This document shows, piece after piece, positions 62,263 to 64,000 of a stretch of DNA of 64,000 bases. The translations under genes were made by a program, and so were the position numbers. The notes under the pieces were generated by a model that saw only the letters and a program-made list of their open reading frames with translations, was not told the DNA's origin and made no database searches. Numbering within the stretch: the stretch's first letter is position 1; each line of letters starts with the position of its first letter. The DNA is from GCA-001735895 sp964651385 (GTDB taxonomy: Bacteria > Pseudomonadota > Gammaproteobacteria > GCA-001735895). The DNA lies in the NCBI GenBank assembly GCA_964651385.1, contig CAZYYM010000003.1, positions 1-64,000 of the forward strand, read 5' to 3'.

Positions 62263-63186
62263 TCAATTGGGTGGTCGTGATATCGCGTTATAATAACGAG
62301 CGCGTAATAGTACTCGTTTATTTTCGCCAGTGTCCTGGTAGGCCGCTCTGCGATGTAATACGTTATTGCAGATAACACCTTCGCCAGCATTTAATCGCAG
62401 ATTTATCTGCCAATCTGAACAGCTATCCAGCAGTTCATTCAGATTACTAAGTGCCATACGAGTAATTGTGTCATCACGCCAGATGATATGACGCTTACGT
62501 TGACTGAAACGCATATCGAGTTTTGTATAATTGCTGGATGTCAGAAAAACAGGGCTGGTGGTTTCTTCACGAATACAGACTCCTCCCTCTTTGTTTTCAG
62601 GGATTCGCATGACATCTTCCCGGCACAGTGCCTCGATGAATTCAGGATTTGATTTGCGCAAGATCAGGTAAACTATTTCAGGGTCGATCAGACTGCTTTC
62701 CCCACCCTGATCCGCAGGCTGCTGGCAATGCAGAATAAATGCCTGAACTCGCTGATGCAGAGGATTGTAATAGCCATCGGTATGCCAGCTCAATGCTTTA
62801 TTGGTATAAGGTATATAATGCTGTTTGCGGTTACCGGTTGCTGCTTGGTCACCGGCATCGCTAATCACCGAAATTAAATCATCTGCCGCACAGAGATTGG
62901 CATCCAGTTTATCAAGACCAAGACTTTTTCCCAGTTGGTTCAAACTTCGAGAATCGAATGGGCCATCATCTTCAATACGATAAATAACGAAGTTATAACG
63001 ACTGATTTGCTGCTGAATTTCAGCCAGCTGAGAGCTGGACAGGTATCCGCTCGAACTAATAATGCGCGGTTGCATCAAATCCTTCAGTCGCTCATCCGTA
63101 TAAAATGAAAGCTTATTTTGCGCCCAGCTTTCGAATTCACTGCGCCGGGACAATTTAAATGGTTGCATTATTGTCTGTTTATCCAT
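62263..63186 (-). CDS. TauD/TfdA-family Fe(II)/2-oxoglutarate dioxygenase
   Basis: A 307-aa protein with the double-stranded beta-helix residues of TauD enzymes: H135 and D137 (SWHTDGYYN), H278 (NNVLHRRAAY), and Arg at 291/295 for 2-oxoglutarate. TauD releases sulfite from taurine, but the family acts on many substrates. It is the first gene of the cluster with the Cmx6-like and DsrC-like proteins, divergent from dsrA. A sulfonate substrate is an attractive guess given the sulfur genes but is unproven. Confidence 0.85.
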   Translation of the reverse strand: MDKQTIMQPFKLSRRSEFESWAQNKLSFYTDERLKDLMQPRIISSSGYLSSSQLAEIQQQISRYNFVIYRIEDDGPFDSRSLNQLGKSLGLDKLDANLCAADDLISVISDAGDQAATGNRKQHYIPYTNKALSWHTDGYYNPLHQRVQAFILHCQQPADQGGESSLIDPEIVYLILRKSNPEFIEALCREDVMRIPENKEGGVCIREETTSPVFLTSSNYTKLDMRFSQRKRHIIWRDDTITRMALSNLNELLDSCSDWQINLRLNAGEGVICNNVLHRRAAYQDTGENKRVLLRARYYNAISRPPN

Positions 63187-63229
63187 TAAATATGGCTTAC
63201 AACGCTAACCATCAGGTGAGTTTTTAGGT

Positions 63230-63356
63230 ATATCCCCATCGGGATAACGCGATGAATCCTTGCCCTCCCATCGGATGAATGGTGCCAATACAAGCCCTAG
63301 CTATATTATTGATATATCGTAATAAATCGAACAAAAGTTGCAGGTTATTACCTGCA
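63230..63356. promoter_or_regulatory. Inverted repeats in the dioxygenase-dsrA intergenic region
   Basis: TATCCC/GGGATA (63230-63245, 4-bp spacer) and TGCAGGT/ACCTGCA (63339-63356, 4-bp spacer) are both perfect. The second ends 15 bp before the dsrA ribosome site GAGGAGA, so it could be an operator or an mRNA hairpin that affects dsrA translation. Confidence 0.5.
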
Positions 63357-63384
63357 CGAAATTGTTAAACGAGGAGACACTTAA

Positions 63385-64000
63385 ATGTCCAAACATGATA
63401 CCCCAATGCTCGATGAACTAGAAAATGGACCATGGCCCAGTTTTATTTCTGGCATTAAGCGCCTTCGCGACGATCACCCGGACGAGCGCATTAACGGTGT
63501 CGCCAACAGCTTACTCGGACAGTTAGAGCATTCCTACGAAACCCGAAAAGGTTACTGGAAAGGCGGCACAGTATCCGTTTTCGGTTATGGTGCGGGCATC
63601 ATTCCGAGATTCTCCGAAGTGGCCGAAGCATTTCCGGAATCAAAAGAGTTTCATACCCTGCGGGTACAACCACCGGCAGGCAACCACTACACCACAGACA
63701 CTCTAAGAAAACTGGCCGATAGCTGGGAAAAACATGGCTCGGGTCTGGTCACCTTCCACGGGCAGACTGGCAATATAATGTTTATCGGAACAACCACCGA
63801 CGGTACCCAGGGTTTCTTTAACGAAATCAACGAATTTGGTTTCGACCTTGGCGGCGCCGGGCCGGACGTACGTACCTCTATATCCTGTATTGGCGCGGCA
63901 CGTTGCGAGCAATCCTGTCTTGACGAACAGAACATTCAGCGCACGGTTATCAATAATTTCACCGATGACATTCACCGCCCGGCTTTGCCCTATAAATTCA
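63385..64000 (+). CDS. dsrA: Reverse-type dissimilatory sulfite reductase alpha subunit (partial, runs off the window)
   Basis: The ATG at 63385 follows GAGGAGA. The first 205 residues read MSKHDTPMLDELENGPWPSF, then IKRLRDDHPDERINGVANSL and a siroheme/4Fe-4S region with C168, C174 and C178 (SCIGAARCEQSC). This is DsrA; with a gammaproteobacterial context it is the oxidative (rDsr) form, which with DsrB oxidises stored sulfur to sulfite. Siroheme for it would come from CysG. The 3' end is outside the window. Confidence 0.95.
   Translation, partial: MSKHDTPMLDELENGPWPSFISGIKRLRDDHPDERINGVANSLLGQLEHSYETRKGYWKGGTVSVFGYGAGIIPRFSEVAEAFPESKEFHTLRVQPPAGNHYTTDTLRKLADSWEKHGSGLVTFHGQTGNIMFIGTTTDGTQGFFNEINEFGFDLGGAGPDVRTSISCIGAARCEQSCLDEQNIQRTVINNFTDDIHRPALPYKF

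Noticed and set aside
62067..62390. A 107-aa start for the small gene after the dioxygenase
   Set aside because: It would overlap the dioxygenase by 128 bp, while an internal ATG at 62258 lies 5 bp after the dioxygenase stop.
60684..63384. A CRISPR array near the Cas6-like gene
   Set aside because: I looked for regularly spaced direct repeats in the flanks and found none.

Overview
The window looks like part of a sulfur-oxidising gammaproteobacterium. The right edge carries the start of dsrA (reverse-type dissimilatory sulfite reductase) with a divergent accessory cluster that includes a cysteine-less DsrC-family protein. The housekeeping order aat-trxB-ftsK-lolA-rarA and the sdhE/ygfX pair are gammaproteobacterial. 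PEP-CTERM and Lap-type adhesin genes suggest a biofilm-forming environmental bacterium. The sequence is a draft scaffold: both 100-N runs carry exact 55-bp repeat signatures at their edges, as expected from a k=55 de Bruijn assembly.

Layout. 0-2.5 kb: two decayed genes (a class III adenylate cyclase and an MBL-fold hydrolase) around an intact Phd/ParE toxin-antitoxin pair. 2.5-9.3 kb (minus): DinG-like helicase, TPR lipoprotein, PBP1B, DAHP synthase and a PfkB-family kinase. 9.5-14.6 kb: a 59-aa protein, a rubrerythrin / Fe-S protein / DUF3501 operon, a VOC protein, siroheme synthase cysG and a Sel1 protein. 15-29.9 kb (minus): a complete Lap system, in transcription order TolC-OmpA fusion, LapG, LapD, LapB, LapC, a LuxR-type regulator and the large LapA-like adhesin. 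30.2-32.3 kb: iscR-iscS-iscU with an IscR type-1 operator. 32.4-37.2 kb: an SDH operon (SDHAF4-like, sdhCDAB, sdhE, ygfX, DUF1249). 37.3-46.5 kb: a cytochrome c-DsbC fusion, DUF938, rarA, lolA, ftsK, and divergent trxB, FemAB-like and aat. 46.5-50.6 kb: a 148-bp MITE-like element, a sigma-54-driven PEP-CTERM gene, and a GNAT-like / phosphodiesterase-like-TPR pair. 50.6-56.3 kb (minus): maeB, a 55-aa membrane protein, and a malate thiokinase plus malyl-CoA lyase module (mclA-mtkA-mtkB). 56.5-60.7 kb (plus): a PKHD dioxygenase, a PP2C-like pseudophosphatase and a DUF1631 protein. 60.7-63.2 kb (minus): TauD-like dioxygenase, a 63-aa protein, an orphan Cas6/Cmx6-like protein, a cysteine-less DsrC homologue and a 67-aa protein, divergent from dsrA.

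How the genes fit together. LapD/LapG should control retention of LapA by cleavage at its N-terminal Ala-Ala-Gly region, and LapB/LapC with the TolC-OmpA fusion should export it. CysG supplies the siroheme that DsrAB needs. The mclA-mtkAB module with malic enzyme can interconvert malate, malyl-CoA, acetyl-CoA and glyoxylate, and pyruvate. The best candidate for an undescribed system is the dioxygenase / Cmx6-like / cysteine-less DsrC cluster beside dsrA. The cytochrome c-DsbC and TolC-cadherin-OmpA fusions are the most unusual single proteins. I saw no tRNA, rRNA or CRISPR array.
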